Below, piece by piece: positions 53,398-62,328 of a DNA stretch of 64,000 bases. A program made the translations under genes and the position numbers. The notes below the pieces were generated by a model. It was given only the letters and a program-made list of their open reading frames with translations. It was not told where the DNA came from and searched no databases. How positions within the stretch are numbered: position 1 is the first letter of the stretch; each line of letters opens with the position of its first letter. Source of the DNA: Hyphomicrobiales bacterium (GTDB lineage Bacteria; Pseudomonadota; Alphaproteobacteria; Rhizobiales; Beijerinckiaceae); the NCBI GenBank assembly GCA_028290405.1, contig JAQGJX010000014.1, positions 1 through 64,000 on the forward strand, written 5' to 3'.

Positions 53398-54524
53398 GAC
53401 GTGATGGCTCCAGCGAGCACAAAGCCGTTGGCCACAGGCGCGACCACCGACGCCATGGCGTTCACCCCGGCCGTTTTCGTCGCGTTCTGGTAACTTGAGA
53501 CGCTGGCCCCCGCGCCAGCCGCCAAAGTCACCTGCCCGGCCCCGCCCTGCAGGATGGCGCAACTGAATCCTGCGCCAAGATCGGCGGGCGCGGTCACCAC
53601 GATGGGCGTGGCGGCCGTGAAGTACAGGAGCTTGCCGTTGTCGGCGGCGCCCAGCACGCGGGCGTTGGCGGCGTCGGTCACGACCGCCGAGGCGCCGAGC
53701 CGGAATGCGTTGCCCGACATCACGTCCGCGGACAATCCCGCGCTGGAGGCCCGCGCGCGTTCGGCGCCAGCCGCCACAAGCGCCACCACGCCGTTCGCCG
53801 GATTGGCGATCCCCGAGCCGCCATCGGCCAGGAAGCGCACGCCCGGCGCGGCGGCCGACCCGGAGCGAAAAGCCACCGCGCCCGTGGCCGGGTCGACCTC
53901 CATGGCGTCGAGCCACGCCGCGCCGTCCGCCGAGACCTTGATGCGGAAGCGGTCGTCGCCCATCAGGCCCGTCTCGGCGCGGCCCGACCAGTTGGACTGA
54001 TACAATTGCGAGACGGTTTTCGCCGTCGCTTCCTTGTTCAGCTTGAAGCGCAGGTCGCCGTCGCCGCCCTCCGCGCCCGGGCGGGCGGCGAACAGCGCCG
54101 CATTGAGTTTGGCGGACAGAGGATTGCCGGCGTCGGCGTTCGTCCCCACGCCCAGGCGCGAGACGTTTTGCAGCAGCGTGATCTTGCCGTCAGCCCGCAC
54201 CCATGCGGCGCCGTCATGCACCACCAGCGCGTCTTCCGCCGCCACATAGGCGAGCCAGCCCGCGCGGGGGGCCATGAACCGCCAGCCCGCCGCATCCCAG
54301 GACGCCACCTGCCCGGCCTTGCCGGCGAACGCGCCGGACCCCGCCGCGGCGACGATGTAGCGCGCCCCCGCGACCAGCGAAGCCGGCGGGGCGGCGACGT
54401 CGCGCGCCAGCACGGAAAGCTGGACGCACACGTCCAGCGCCGCCAGCGCCTCGTTATGCGTGACGTGCTTTTGCGCCTGCGCGGCCTCCATGAAAGGCAG
54501 CGCGAGGTTTGTCGTATCAGCCAT
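53394..54524 (-). CDS. DUF2793 tail-fibre protein
   Basis: A 376-residue protein with an N-terminal DUF2793 domain (T-T-N-L-A-L-P-F-M-E-A-A-Q-A-Q-K-H-V-T-H-N-E, residues 4-25; domain to about 125), followed by Gly/Ala-rich beta-structured repeats. This domain attaches fibres to alphaproteobacterial phage and GTA tails; I recall the RcGTA tail fibre rcc00171 being of this type. It begins 32 bases after gp15. Confidence 0.85.
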   Translation of the reverse strand: MADTTNLALPFMEAAQAQKHVTHNEALAALDVCVQLSVLARDVAAPPASLVAGARYIVAAAGSGAFAGKAGQVASWDAAGWRFMAPRAGWLAYVAAEDALVVHDGAAWVRADGKITLLQNVSRLGVGTNADAGNPLSAKLNAALFAARPGAEGGDGDLRFKLNKEATAKTVSQLYQSNWSGRAETGLMGDDRFRIKVSADGAAWLDAMEVDPATGAVAFRSGSAAAPGVRFLADGGSGIANPANGVVALVAAGAERARASSAGLSADVMSGNAFRLGASAVVTDAANARVLGAADNGKLLYFTAATPIVVTAPADLGAGFSCAILQGGAGQVTLAAGAGASVSSYQNATKTAGVNAMASVVAPVANGFVLAGAITS

Positions 54525-54556
54525 GATGAAAGGCTCCGGGGAGCTGGAGTGAAGGG

Positions 54557-57500
54557 TCAATCCACAGGAACGATGACGTCGCGCGCAAAGCCCCGCCCGA
54601 CGGCGGCGCTCATCTGGAAGATGCGCAGCCGCAAGGACGACTGCGGCGCACCGAAATCGGCGAGTTCGTCCGCGCTGGCGTAGACCAGCGTGGTTTGCTG
54701 GCTTGCGAGCACGCGCTTCAGCGCGCCGCCGCTGAGAACTTCGATTTCGTACGCTTCGCTGGCTTCCCCGAGAGGCGCGTCGACCAGGGACCAGGGATCG
54801 GCGTCCACGCGGCCCCGCCGCACGAAGCTGATCTCCACCCCGCCCGCAACGCGCCGCGCCCTTGGGCGCACGGGCGCGTAGGGCCGGAGCGGAAGGTCGC
54901 GGGCAGCGGCGACGAACTCCGTCACCGCAGGGCCGCCATGTCCTTGCGCGGCGGGGCCGATGCGATAGGTCTGCGGCGCGCCGATCAATTGCGGGTCGCT
55001 GGTCAGTTGCGTCACGGCCGCATCCAGCAGCACCACGGGCGCCCCCGCCGGAATGGTCCGGGCCGCCAGCCCGTCCTGTCCGCCGAGACCGCGCACGAGC
55101 CGCGACAGCCGCCAGGTTTTCGTCGCGACGGGCTCCGCCAGCGTGAAGGAGAAGACCTCCCACTGCCCGTCGTCGCCGCGGATCGCCATGGCGGTTCGCC
55201 CCCCAAGCGCCTGCACGGCGTCGACCGACGCGAGTTCGCCCGGCGCCATGCGCACCGTGAGCGTGTTGGCGCCATCGATGCGCGAGGTGACGCCGGGCCC
55301 CAGTTCATCGAGGGTTTCGCCCACCATGGCCGGCTGCTCCACGAGTCCCACGAAGACGAAGCCGCCGCCCTCCGCCCGCCAGAGCGCCATGTTGCGCGGC
55401 CACGGGTCGGCATGGACGGCGATGTGCTGCATGCCCGCAGGCTGGCCGCGCACCAGGGCGAGATCCAGCGCATGCACCAGCGGCGGCCCCTGCGTGCGCA
55501 GGACAGCCACAGTCCCGCCGGCGACGATCGCCGGGGGATGGTCGTAGATCGTCGGCTGGACGGCCCGCGCCTCGACCTCGCGCCTGTCGCCGTCCACGAT
55601 CCGCTCGATGCGGAACAGGCGGGGCGCGCCGCCGCACGCGACCTGCGCGAGATCGCCGACCTCCAGGGCCAGGCGGCCCGGACGAAGATCGAAGCTCGCC
55701 GTTTCGCGCCCGGCCCAGATGTCCTGGAGCCAGATCTCGCAGCGCCGCTGCGCTTCCGCGCGCGTTGTGACGAGCGCAAGGTCCGTCGCCTTCTCACGCC
55801 GCGAGCCTGCCTCCAGCCGACGCGATTGCACGGTCGCCGTGCGGTAATCGCTTTCGCCGTCCCAGAACGTCACCGCGAGACGCTGGGGTAGTTCGCTTTC
55901 CTGCGCCCGCGTCAGCGTCACGAGTTCGCCGCCCTCGCGCGGCGCAAGGTCGTTCTCGTCAATCGTGACGGCTGGCGCCGCCCGGCGCGACTGGAACCGC
56001 ACCGCCCCGCCGGAGACGACAGGGTCGAAGGCGAAGAACGACGCCAACGGCTCCAGCGAAGCGCGCGGCGACATGGGCCGCTCGATTACGTAGCCGTCCA
56101 GAAATCCGTCCACCTTCACGCCGTCGAGCGGCTGGCCGTCGTCGCCGCAGATGGCCGCGAGAAGCCGGTCCAGCGGCGCGCCTTCCAGCCGCCCGTTGAG
56201 CCAGTGGCCCGTGAGCCATTGCGGCGCGTCGCTCCACGCCTCGGCCTGCAGGGGGAACGCCGGGAACGGGCGCGCGTCCCACGCCCATGCGAACACCCGC
56301 GCCGGGTCCACCATGCGTCCGCCGTATACGGGCGACACAGGGTTGTGGGCGTCCACAAAGCCCTCCAGCGCAGGGTCGAAGCGCGACAGGATCGCCTCCA
56401 GCGCGCGCGTCTGCATGAGGTCGTCCCGGAACCCGCGCGAGAAGAACGGCAGGCCGCTTTCGCTCGACTTGGGGTCGGGAAACACGTTCGGGGCGTTGGC
56501 GCCGCGGTCCACCGCCGGGCAGCCGATTTCAGTGAGCCAGATCGGCTTGGAGCGCGGGGCCCAGGCGCTCGCGGCGGTCTCGACCCCCGCCACGCGCGGA
56601 TGGTGCGCGTTCGACCACCAGCCCACGAGATCCTTCTGCCGAAACGTCCACGGCTTGCCATAAGCGCCGTCCGTGATGGGCGTGCGCGTTTGCGCAGCCC
56701 GGGCGGCGGGGCTGGCGTAATGCCAGTCATAGGCTTCCCCGGACCCCACGCGCCCGCGCAGGTAGTCGCGGTCATAGACCGACGCGGCTTGCGACGCGTC
56801 GAGATGCGACGCCCCGTCGCGCCAGTCGCTCAGCGGCGCCCACAGGTCCACGCCGATGAAATCGACCGCAGGGCTCGACCACACGACATCCAGCGGAAAG
56901 CGCACCTGCGCGCCGCCGTCCAGCACATGGGCGCCATATTCCGTCCAGTCCGCCGCATACGACACTTTGACGGACGGCCCCAGGATGGCCTTCACGTCGG
57001 CCGCAAGGCTCGCAAGCGCGTTCGCCGCCGGATAAACGCCGGGGGCGGAACGCACCCGCGTCAGGCTCGCCAGCTCCGAGCCGATCAAGAACGCGTCGAC
57101 GCCGCCCGCCGCCGCGCACAGGCGCGCATAATGCAGGATGAAGCGGCGATAGGACCATTCCTGGCCCACAGGTTCGGCCGAGCCAAAGAAAGCCGCCACC
57201 TGCGCGCCCGCAGCAGCGGTGGCGTCCGGAGAGCCGGGGCGCCCCGGCGCGGGATCGCACACGATGCGGCCGCGCCACGGATAGGCGGGCTGCGAAGCCG
57301 CGCCCGTCCAGGGATCGGCCCGGCCGCTGTCGGCGGGCACGTCCATCATCACGAACGGATAGAACACGACCGACAGGCCGCGCGCCTTCATGTCCGCGAT
57401 GGCCGCCGTCACTGAGGCGTCCGACGGCGTGCCGCCATAGGCGGGCTTGCCGTCGATCTTGCTGGCTTCGCGCGCCTGGGACCGGCCGAGCGAGGCGACG

Positions 57501-58411
57501 GACCACGGCGCCCCCGAGACGCTCTTGCTCCAACGCTCCACGCGCGGCTCGATCCTGCATTGCCCCGCGCGCAGGTCGTCGCCGAACCACGTCACCACAA
57601 GGGCCGCGCTGGACACGTTGGGGCACAGGGCCTGCAACGAATCCATGGAGGCGAGCCAATCGCTTTCCGCCACCAGATTGTGCCGGTTCTCGGCGCCCGC
57701 CGGCGTGAACGCCTGGCCGGGCCGCATGCGCGCGCCCGGCTCGTAGGCGAACTCGCCCGAGCCGGGTATGACGTCCACCGCGCGCAGCATGCCCGGCAGT
57801 CCAGCAGGCGGACGCACCACCTCGAAGCTCAGTTGCGGCACGCGATTGCCGAAGTCCGCAAGCGCCATGCCCTCGAACACCACATAGGCGAGCCCGCGAT
57901 AGGCGGGCGCATTCCCCGCCTCCTCCTTGGCGACGATGAGCGGGTCGGCCTCCTGCGCCTCGTCGCCCGGATAGACGCGGATGTTGAACAGCGTGCGGTC
58001 GATCTCCTTGCCGTCCGCCCAGATGCGGCGCACCTCCGCGATGGGTCCCTCGCACAGCCCGATGGCGAAATTGGCGTAGTAGTAATAGCTGGTCTGCGCG
58101 CCGCCGCTGGGGCCGCCCTTGCCGCCCCCGCTGGAGGACGTCGATTCCAGAAAGCGCGTGGCCCAGATCATCTGCCCGCCGATGCGCGCGCGGCCATGCA
58201 GGCGCGGAACCGCGGCGCCTTCCGTCGAGCCGAGCCCCGCGAGGCTGGCGAGGCGCGGGCCGGCGGCGTCGCGCGCCTGCGGGCCGAACAATCGCTGATC
58301 GATGGCGTTGCCCGCCACCGCCCCAATGGTCTGGCCGATCGCGGCGCCGATCGGCCCGCCAAGGAACTGCCCGGCGATGGCGCCGACGGTCTGCAAAACG
58401 AGTGTGGCCAT
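54557..58411 (-). CDS. GTA gp15-like tail tip (megatron) protein with TIM-barrel domain
   Basis: A 1284-residue protein equivalent to RcGTA gp15 in place and size (about 1300). It starts with a Gly/Ala hydrophobic region (1-45) proposed to help membrane penetration, then a baseplate-hub part (about 65-210). The GTA TIM-barrel-like glycoside hydrolase domain (about 330-760) has acidic residues in G-S-E446-L and T-E628-I-G-C-P-A. Phage-tail III-type and fibronectin-like domains fill the rest. It would form the central fibre that digests and crosses the outer envelope. Confidence 0.93.
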   Translation of the reverse strand: MATLVLQTVGAIAGQFLGGPIGAAIGQTIGAVAGNAIDQRLFGPQARDAAGPRLASLAGLGSTEGAAVPRLHGRARIGGQMIWATRFLESTSSSGGGKGGPSGGAQTSYYYYANFAIGLCEGPIAEVRRIWADGKEIDRTLFNIRVYPGDEAQEADPLIVAKEEAGNAPAYRGLAYVVFEGMALADFGNRVPQLSFEVVRPPAGLPGMLRAVDVIPGSGEFAYEPGARMRPGQAFTPAGAENRHNLVAESDWLASMDSLQALCPNVSSAALVVTWFGDDLRAGQCRIEPRVERWSKSVSGAPWSVASLGRSQAREASKIDGKPAYGGTPSDASVTAAIADMKARGLSVVFYPFVMMDVPADSGRADPWTGAASQPAYPWRGRIVCDPAPGRPGSPDATAAAGAQVAAFFGSAEPVGQEWSYRRFILHYARLCAAAGGVDAFLIGSELASLTRVRSAPGVYPAANALASLAADVKAILGPSVKVSYAADWTEYGAHVLDGGAQVRFPLDVVWSSPAVDFIGVDLWAPLSDWRDGASHLDASQAASVYDRDYLRGRVGSGEAYDWHYASPAARAAQTRTPITDGAYGKPWTFRQKDLVGWWSNAHHPRVAGVETAASAWAPRSKPIWLTEIGCPAVDRGANAPNVFPDPKSSESGLPFFSRGFRDDLMQTRALEAILSRFDPALEGFVDAHNPVSPVYGGRMVDPARVFAWAWDARPFPAFPLQAEAWSDAPQWLTGHWLNGRLEGAPLDRLLAAICGDDGQPLDGVKVDGFLDGYVIERPMSPRASLEPLASFFAFDPVVSGGAVRFQSRRAAPAVTIDENDLAPREGGELVTLTRAQESELPQRLAVTFWDGESDYRTATVQSRRLEAGSRREKATDLALVTTRAEAQRRCEIWLQDIWAGRETASFDLRPGRLALEVGDLAQVACGGAPRLFRIERIVDGDRREVEARAVQPTIYDHPPAIVAGGTVAVLRTQGPPLVHALDLALVRGQPAGMQHIAVHADPWPRNMALWRAEGGGFVFVGLVEQPAMVGETLDELGPGVTSRIDGANTLTVRMAPGELASVDAVQALGGRTAMAIRGDDGQWEVFSFTLAEPVATKTWRLSRLVRGLGGQDGLAARTIPAGAPVVLLDAAVTQLTSDPQLIGAPQTYRIGPAAQGHGGPAVTEFVAAARDLPLRPYAPVRPRARRVAGGVEISFVRRGRVDADPWSLVDAPLGEASEAYEIEVLSGGALKRVLASQQTTLVYASADELADFGAPQSSLRLRIFQMSAAVGRGFARDVIVPVD

Positions 58412-58447
58412 GATGTACGCCCGCCATGCGCGTTCGCGCGTTGAGCT

Positions 58448-58897
58448 TCAGGACAAGGGATCGGGAAAGGAAAACGCGAAGGCCATGCGCCGCCGCCACC
58501 AGGGCGACAGGGCCACCTCGCACACGCTCGCCCCGTCGTGAGCGTGCACCATCGCGCCCGGCTCGGTGACGATGGCGCAATGCTTGGCGGGCGCCTCCGT
58601 GCGCCAGCGAAACAGCACCACGTCGCCGGGCGCCACGGCGTTCAGCGCGACGGGCGTGAAGTGCCGTTCGCCCGCGGCCGCCAGGCGCTCAAGCCCCGTC
58701 GCCTCCGCCCAATCGGGCGTGTAAGGCTCGAAAGCCTCGGGCTCGGGCCCAACGATCTCGCGCCAGACGCCGCGCACCAGTCCCAAGCAATCGCACCCCA
58801 CATGGATCAGCGACGCCTGATGCAAGTACGGCGTGCCGATCCAGCGGCGGGCGGCGGCGACGATCAGCTCTCGTCCGATGGTTTCGCGCGCGTTCAT
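58448..58897 (-). CDS. GTA gp14-like NlpC/P60 cell-wall peptidase
   Basis: A 149-residue NlpC/P60-fold protein. The catalytic Cys is C37 in V-G-C-D-C-L-G-L, with H106 in K-H-C-A-I-V, and the family segment G-D-V-V-L-F-R-W between them. In GTAs and phages it sits at the tail tip and cuts peptidoglycan peptides during DNA delivery. The start overlaps the gp13 stop (ATGA). Confidence 0.93.
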   Translation of the reverse strand: MNARETIGRELIVAAARRWIGTPYLHQASLIHVGCDCLGLVRGVWREIVGPEPEAFEPYTPDWAEATGLERLAAAGERHFTPVALNAVAPGDVVLFRWRTEAPAKHCAIVTEPGAMVHAHDGASVCEVALSPWWRRRMAFAFSFPDPLS

Positions 58898-59781
58898 CGG
58901 AACAGGCTCCCGCCGTCCATCGCCATGCCTTCGGCGGGATAGGCCATGAGGTGATCGTTGCCGGGCATGTGCGGGAAGCCGCGAAAATTGGCTCCGTTGG
59001 AGAACTTCTCGCGGCACGTGCTGAAGCTCTTGTCGCAACCCGCGCGCAGCCGCACGAGGTCGCCCGCGGCAGGGGGGGCGGCGAGCGCGCTCCACAGCCC
59101 CAATGCGTCGACGCCCGCGCTGCGCCTATGCTCCTTCACGCTGGTGCGCGCGCCTGCGTTGGCGCCCGTCAGCACTTCGACGAGTCCGCCCGAGCGCCAG
59201 CCTTCCTCGACGGAATCGGCCGCCACCCGCAGCTCCATGGCCGAAGACCCCGCGAGCAGCGGCGTCTCCGCCACGAACGGCGCCTGGGCGAAGACGAAGC
59301 GGCAACGCGCGTCGCCCAGGTCCGCATCGCAGGAGGACTGGAAGAGCCTGCCGGTCTCCTGATCCAGTTCGTGCGCCAGCGAGCGAAGCTCGGCGACGAA
59401 CGCGTGCTCGGTGCGCCGCATCTCGCCGATGACGCCGGCGTCCAGCAGCACGAATTGCGACGGATCGCTCCAGTCCACCCGGAAGATCTCGACGCGGGCG
59501 CCGTCAAACAGGCCATTGGCGAGATCGCTCTCGCTGAGCGAGGCCGCGCTCAACGCGCCCGAGACGTCGGCGCCGCCCACCGCGAGCCCCAGCGGCGCCT
59601 CGAACGACGTGCTCTCGAGGCCGGACAGCGCCGCGTGCGTCGCGCCCGCCACGGTCAGGTCGCGGTCATGGTCGGTGAAGCCCTGCGCCACGCCGTCCCG
59701 GCGCGTGATGCGCCAGCAGGTGCACAGGGTCGTGGCGCCCGCGTCAAGCCGCGCCGCGAAGGTTGGGGAGAGTTGGCGCAT
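58894..59781 (-). CDS. GTA gp13-like DUF2163 baseplate hub protein
   Basis: A 295-residue protein of the DUF2163 (TIGR02218) family. Besides the N-terminal pair C20/C22, four Cys are placed like an iron-sulfur site: C151 and C160 (S-C-D-A-D-L-G-D-A-R-C) and C249 and C256 (G-C-D-K-S-F-S-T-C). It ends with the family box F-R-G-F-P-H-M-P-G-N-D. RcGTA hub protein gp13 was, as I recall, modelled with a 4Fe-4S cluster. Confidence 0.93.
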   Translation of the reverse strand: MRQLSPTFAARLDAGATTLCTCWRITRRDGVAQGFTDHDRDLTVAGATHAALSGLESTSFEAPLGLAVGGADVSGALSAASLSESDLANGLFDGARVEIFRVDWSDPSQFVLLDAGVIGEMRRTEHAFVAELRSLAHELDQETGRLFQSSCDADLGDARCRFVFAQAPFVAETPLLAGSSAMELRVAADSVEEGWRSGGLVEVLTGANAGARTSVKEHRRSAGVDALGLWSALAAPPAAGDLVRLRAGCDKSFSTCREKFSNGANFRGFPHMPGNDHLMAYPAEGMAMDGGSLFR

Positions 59782-59793
59782 CGTGGCCTCCGG

Positions 59794-60429
59794 TCAGGGG
59801 ATGATTTCGACGAGGGGGATCTTGGGGATGTCGCCGGCCTCGAAGGCCGCGAGATCGATCTCAAGATAGTCCGTGTCGAAGCGCACCGGCGCGTCGAACA
59901 CGAAGCCTGCGGTGACGGCGGCGCCCGGCGGCGGCGTGTGGGTCGCGGCGAACAGGATGCGCCCCGTGCTGGCGTCGAGCGCGTAGCGCGAACTCGCGGC
60001 CTCCACGCCCGCGACCGCCACGCGCACCGAGCCCGCCACGGGCTTCACGACCTCGCGCGAATACGGCGCGAACGACGCGCCGTAGCGCTTTACCAGCTGG
60101 AACTCGCGCACGGCGCCGTCGCCCGTCCCCAGCGCCTGGTCGAGCGGCGTCGGCGCCAGGTTGGGCGCGCAGGACTTGCAGTCCACGCGGTCGCGCCAGC
60201 GAAACCCGTACAGGCGCCCGCGACGTTCCTCGAAGAACTCGACGACGCTCGCGATGGCCGACAGCGACTTGACGCCATAGCCGGCGTCCCAGCGCCTGCG
60301 CGAGCGCGACCAGCGCTGGTTGCGCTCCTCGCGGCCGGATCCGGTGAGCACCACGTCCGTGCGCCGCTCGGGCCCGCCGCGCGCGTGCAACGCCACGTCG
60401 AGCGGAAAGAGAACTTCATGAAAGTTCAT
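59794..60429 (-). CDS. GTA gp12-like DUF2460 distal tail protein
   Basis: A 211-residue protein of the DUF2460/TIGR02217 family: F-H-E-V-L-F-P near the start, R-R-T-D-V-V, R-W-S-R-S-R-R-R-W-D-A-G-Y-G near 45, and the strongly conserved F-F-E-E-R-R-G-R-L-Y-G-F-R-W-R-D near 65-80; it ends in E-I-D-L-A-A-F-E-A-G-D-I-P. It connects the tail tube with the hub. Confidence 0.94.
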   Translation of the reverse strand: MNFHEVLFPLDVALHARGGPERRTDVVLTGSGREERNQRWSRSRRRWDAGYGVKSLSAIASVVEFFEERRGRLYGFRWRDRVDCKSCAPNLAPTPLDQALGTGDGAVREFQLVKRYGASFAPYSREVVKPVAGSVRVAVAGVEAASSRYALDASTGRILFAATHTPPPGAAVTAGFVFDAPVRFDTDYLEIDLAAFEAGDIPKIPLVEIIP

Positions 60430-60511
60430 GGCGATTGATCCAGAGCAAAGGGGAAGAAGCGGAGCGGGGCGTACAATGCGCCATCGAAACCCACGAGGAG
60501 TTGAGCCCGCG

Positions 60512-60748
60512 ATGAGCCACGTTCCGCATGAGCTGCACGAAGAGTTTCCAGACGCGCGCGAGCGCCTGCATGCGCTGAAGATTGGAAACGCCCGTTTCGC
60601 GAATCTGGCGGAGCGCTACCACGAGGTGAACCGAGCCATTCATCGCGGCGAAAGCGAGGTCGAGCCGATGAGCGACGACACGCTGGAGCAGATGAAGAAA
60701 CAGCGCCTCACGCTGAAAGACGAAATCGCGGGAATGCTCGGCGCCTGA
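60512..60748 (+). CDS. YdcH family (DUF465) protein, antisense within the GTA cluster
   Basis: A 78-residue two-helix protein: H-V-P-H-E-L-H-E-E-F-P near the start, F-A-N-L-A-E-R-Y-H-E-V-N-R-A-I-H-R in the middle and L-K-K-x-R-L-x-L-K-D-E-I near the end, the pattern of YdcH/DUF465. GAGGAG lies 11 bases before ATG 60512. It is the only plus-strand gene between gp12 (divergent, 82 bases apart) and gp11 (convergent, four bases apart). Function unknown; stress-related and small-protein roles have been suggested for the family. Confidence 0.88.
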   Translation: MSHVPHELHEEFPDARERLHALKIGNARFANLAERYHEVNRAIHRGESEVEPMSDDTLEQMKKQRLTLKDEIAGMLGA

Positions 60749-60752
60749 GCGA

Positions 60753-61313
60753 TCAGGAGCTGCGCCGCCCGCGCGCCACCGCGCGGGCCAGCGCGCCCGT
60801 CACCTGAACCTGCGAGCGCCGGAAGCTTTCGGCGTCGGGCGTGTTGATCGTCACGTTGACGGTGGCGGGCGCCTGCCCTGCCCCGCCGGCGGCGATCCCC
60901 AGGCGCCCGTCCGGCCCGCGCGCCAGCGGCATGATGGCCTCCGCGCCGCGCTCTCCCATCAGCCCGAGGCCGCCGCCCGAGCCAAAGAACGTCGGCCGCG
61001 ACACCACGCCGCCTTCGGCGAACGGCGCCACGGGCATGGACGGCGCGCCGCCCCCCGACACAGACGAGCCCAGCGATCCCAGCAGCGAAGACAGCCCCTC
61101 CTGCATCGGCTTCATGCCCGCATTGAGCGCCAGCTTCGACAGGGACAGCGCCACGGTGCGCAGCGTGTCGTCGAAGGACTTGCCGCTGGATACCGCCCCG
61201 GCGAACGCCTTGGTGAGCGAGCGCGACACGCGCTCTGCGGACAGATCGATGCTGTCGAGTCCGCCGCGTATCCGGGCGAGGTCCTGGTCGGCGAAATCCG
61301 TGCTGTCGGCCAT
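60753..61313 (-). CDS. GTA gp11-like short tail tape-measure protein
   Basis: A 186-residue helical then Gly-rich protein: R-G-G-L-D-S-I-D-L-S-A-E-R-V near 16-29, an A-L-S-L-S-K-L-A-L-N central helix, and F-A-E-G-G-V-V-S-R-P-T near 98 with G-E-R-G-A-E-A-I-M-P-L near 120, all seen in tape-measure C-termini. The small size predicts a short tail, as in RcGTA (about 220 residues) and unlike phage tape measures above 600. Confidence 0.88.
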   Translation of the reverse strand: MADSTDFADQDLARIRGGLDSIDLSAERVSRSLTKAFAGAVSSGKSFDDTLRTVALSLSKLALNAGMKPMQEGLSSLLGSLGSSVSGGGAPSMPVAPFAEGGVVSRPTFFGSGGGLGLMGERGAEAIMPLARGPDGRLGIAAGGAGQAPATVNVTINTPDAESFRRSQVQVTGALARAVARGRRSS

Positions 61314-61333
61314 GTCGAAATCCTTTCAAAGAT

Positions 61334-61543
61334 TCAATCCGGGAAGGCCTGCATCAACGCCTGCAACGCATGGCGCGCAGGCGCGGCGCGCTGCGTCTTT
61401 CCGTGCAGGCCGTCGAAAGCCGCCGCGAGTTCACGCGGGGTCAGGGACCAGAAATCCCCCGGGCCCAGCCGCAGGACGCCGAAACCGAACGCCATCGCCT
61501 CGTCCCAGGGAAAGGGCTGGGGGGCGGCGCGCTCTGGCTTCAG
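61334..61543 (-). CDS. GTA tail assembly chaperone (rcc01693-like), start uncertain
   Basis: About 69 residues when read from the CTG at 61543, which overlaps the upstream stop as CTGA. The recognisable family core F-P-W-D-E-A-M-A-F-G-F-G-V-L-R-L-G-P, then F-W-S-L-T-P-R-E-L-A-A-A-F, lies wholly in this frame. The only canonical start is ATG 61495, which would cut off the F-P-W-D-E motif (53 residues). No ATG, GTG or TTG exists upstream in frame for at least 30 codons, so either CTG initiation or frameshifting from gp10 is likely. Confidence 0.75.
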   Translation of the reverse strand: MKPERAAPQPFPWDEAMAFGFGVLRLGPGDFWSLTPRELAAAFDGLHGKTQRAAPARHALQALMQAFPD

Positions 61544-61899
61544 GCGCCCTGCGGCGGCGTAGGGACCGGGCTTGGCCCCCCGTCGGCGAGCGCGTCGCCG
61601 AACGTGACGGCCAGAAGGTCCGAGGCGATGCGCGCATAAGCCGGAAGACCGCCCTCTACGGGCAGTTTCGCCACGTCGTCGTCGGTGAGGGGATGCCCCG
61701 CCCCGCGCAGCCCGGCGCCGATGATGCGCAGCAGGTCGCGCGCCGAAAGCCTGCCGCTCTCGAACCGCGCCGCCAGGCCCACGAGATCCGTCGCCCCGAA
61801 GGCGGATTCGAGTTCCGCCAGGGCGCCAAGCGTGAGGCGCAGCGTGTAGCGCGTCGCGCCGAACTGGGCCTCGATGTCGCCTCGTCTTGCGTTGGCCAT
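61540..61899 (-). CDS. GTA gp10-like gene transfer agent family protein
   Basis: A 119-residue protein of the GTA tail chaperone family (DUF3356): A-N-A-R-R-G-D-I-E at the start, Y-T-L-R-L-T-L-G-A-L-A-E-L-E-S-A-F near 18-34, and a C-terminal A-L-A-D-G-G-P. It and the next small gene resemble the paired tail chaperones of lambda-type phages (gpG/gpGT). Confidence 0.9.
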   Translation of the reverse strand: MANARRGDIEAQFGATRYTLRLTLGALAELESAFGATDLVGLAARFESGRLSARDLLRIIGAGLRGAGHPLTDDDVAKLPVEGGLPAYARIASDLLAVTFGDALADGGPSPVPTPPQGA

Positions 61900-61901
61900 G
61901 G

Positions 61902-62312
61902 TCAGATGGCCGTGAACGCAAGCGCGCCAGCCGATTCCAGCGCCAGCTCGAAGGTGACTTCAGCGGAATGCTCGCCGCGATAATCGAGGCTCGAGATCTG
62001 GAACGGGCCTTGCACGATGCCAAACGAGGGCACGATGATCTGCCAGTTGCGGATCACGCCGTCGAAGAACATCTGGCGCACCGCCGCGTCGGACGCCTCG
62101 TCCTTGAACACGCCGGAGCCCGCGACGCTGGCGCGCTTGACCCCGGCGCCCGCCAGCAGCTCGCGCCAGCGGCCCGCCGATTCCTGGTTGGTGACGTCCA
62201 CCGGATCGGCGTTGAGCGCGAGGCGCTGGGTGCGAAGCCCCGCGATGGTGACGAAGGCGCCCGCGCCGTCGTCGAGCTTCAGCAACAGGTCCTTGCCTTT
62301 TTGAGCGGCCAT
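61902..62312 (-). CDS. GTA gp9-like major tail protein (TP901-1 family)
   Basis: A 136-residue tail-tube protein with the family outline K-G-K-D-L-L-L-K near the start, T-I-A-G-L-R-T-Q-R-L near 22-31, V-D-V-T-N-Q-E-S-A-G-R-W-R-E-L near 37-51, and S-L-D-Y-R-G-E-H near 106. Sub-units stack to build the tail tube. It lies two bases upstream of gp10. Confidence 0.94.
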   Translation of the reverse strand: MAAQKGKDLLLKLDDGAGAFVTIAGLRTQRLALNADPVDVTNQESAGRWRELLAGAGVKRASVAGSGVFKDEASDAAVRQMFFDGVIRNWQIIVPSFGIVQGPFQISSLDYRGEHSAEVTFELALESAGALAFTAI

Positions 62313-62328
62313 GAAATTCGTCCTTGTG

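Noticed and set aside
56772-58580. Alternative minus-strand frame within the gp15-like gene
   Set aside because: It overlaps the gp15 frame, which has clear family motifs, and shows only a compositional R/G/A bias.
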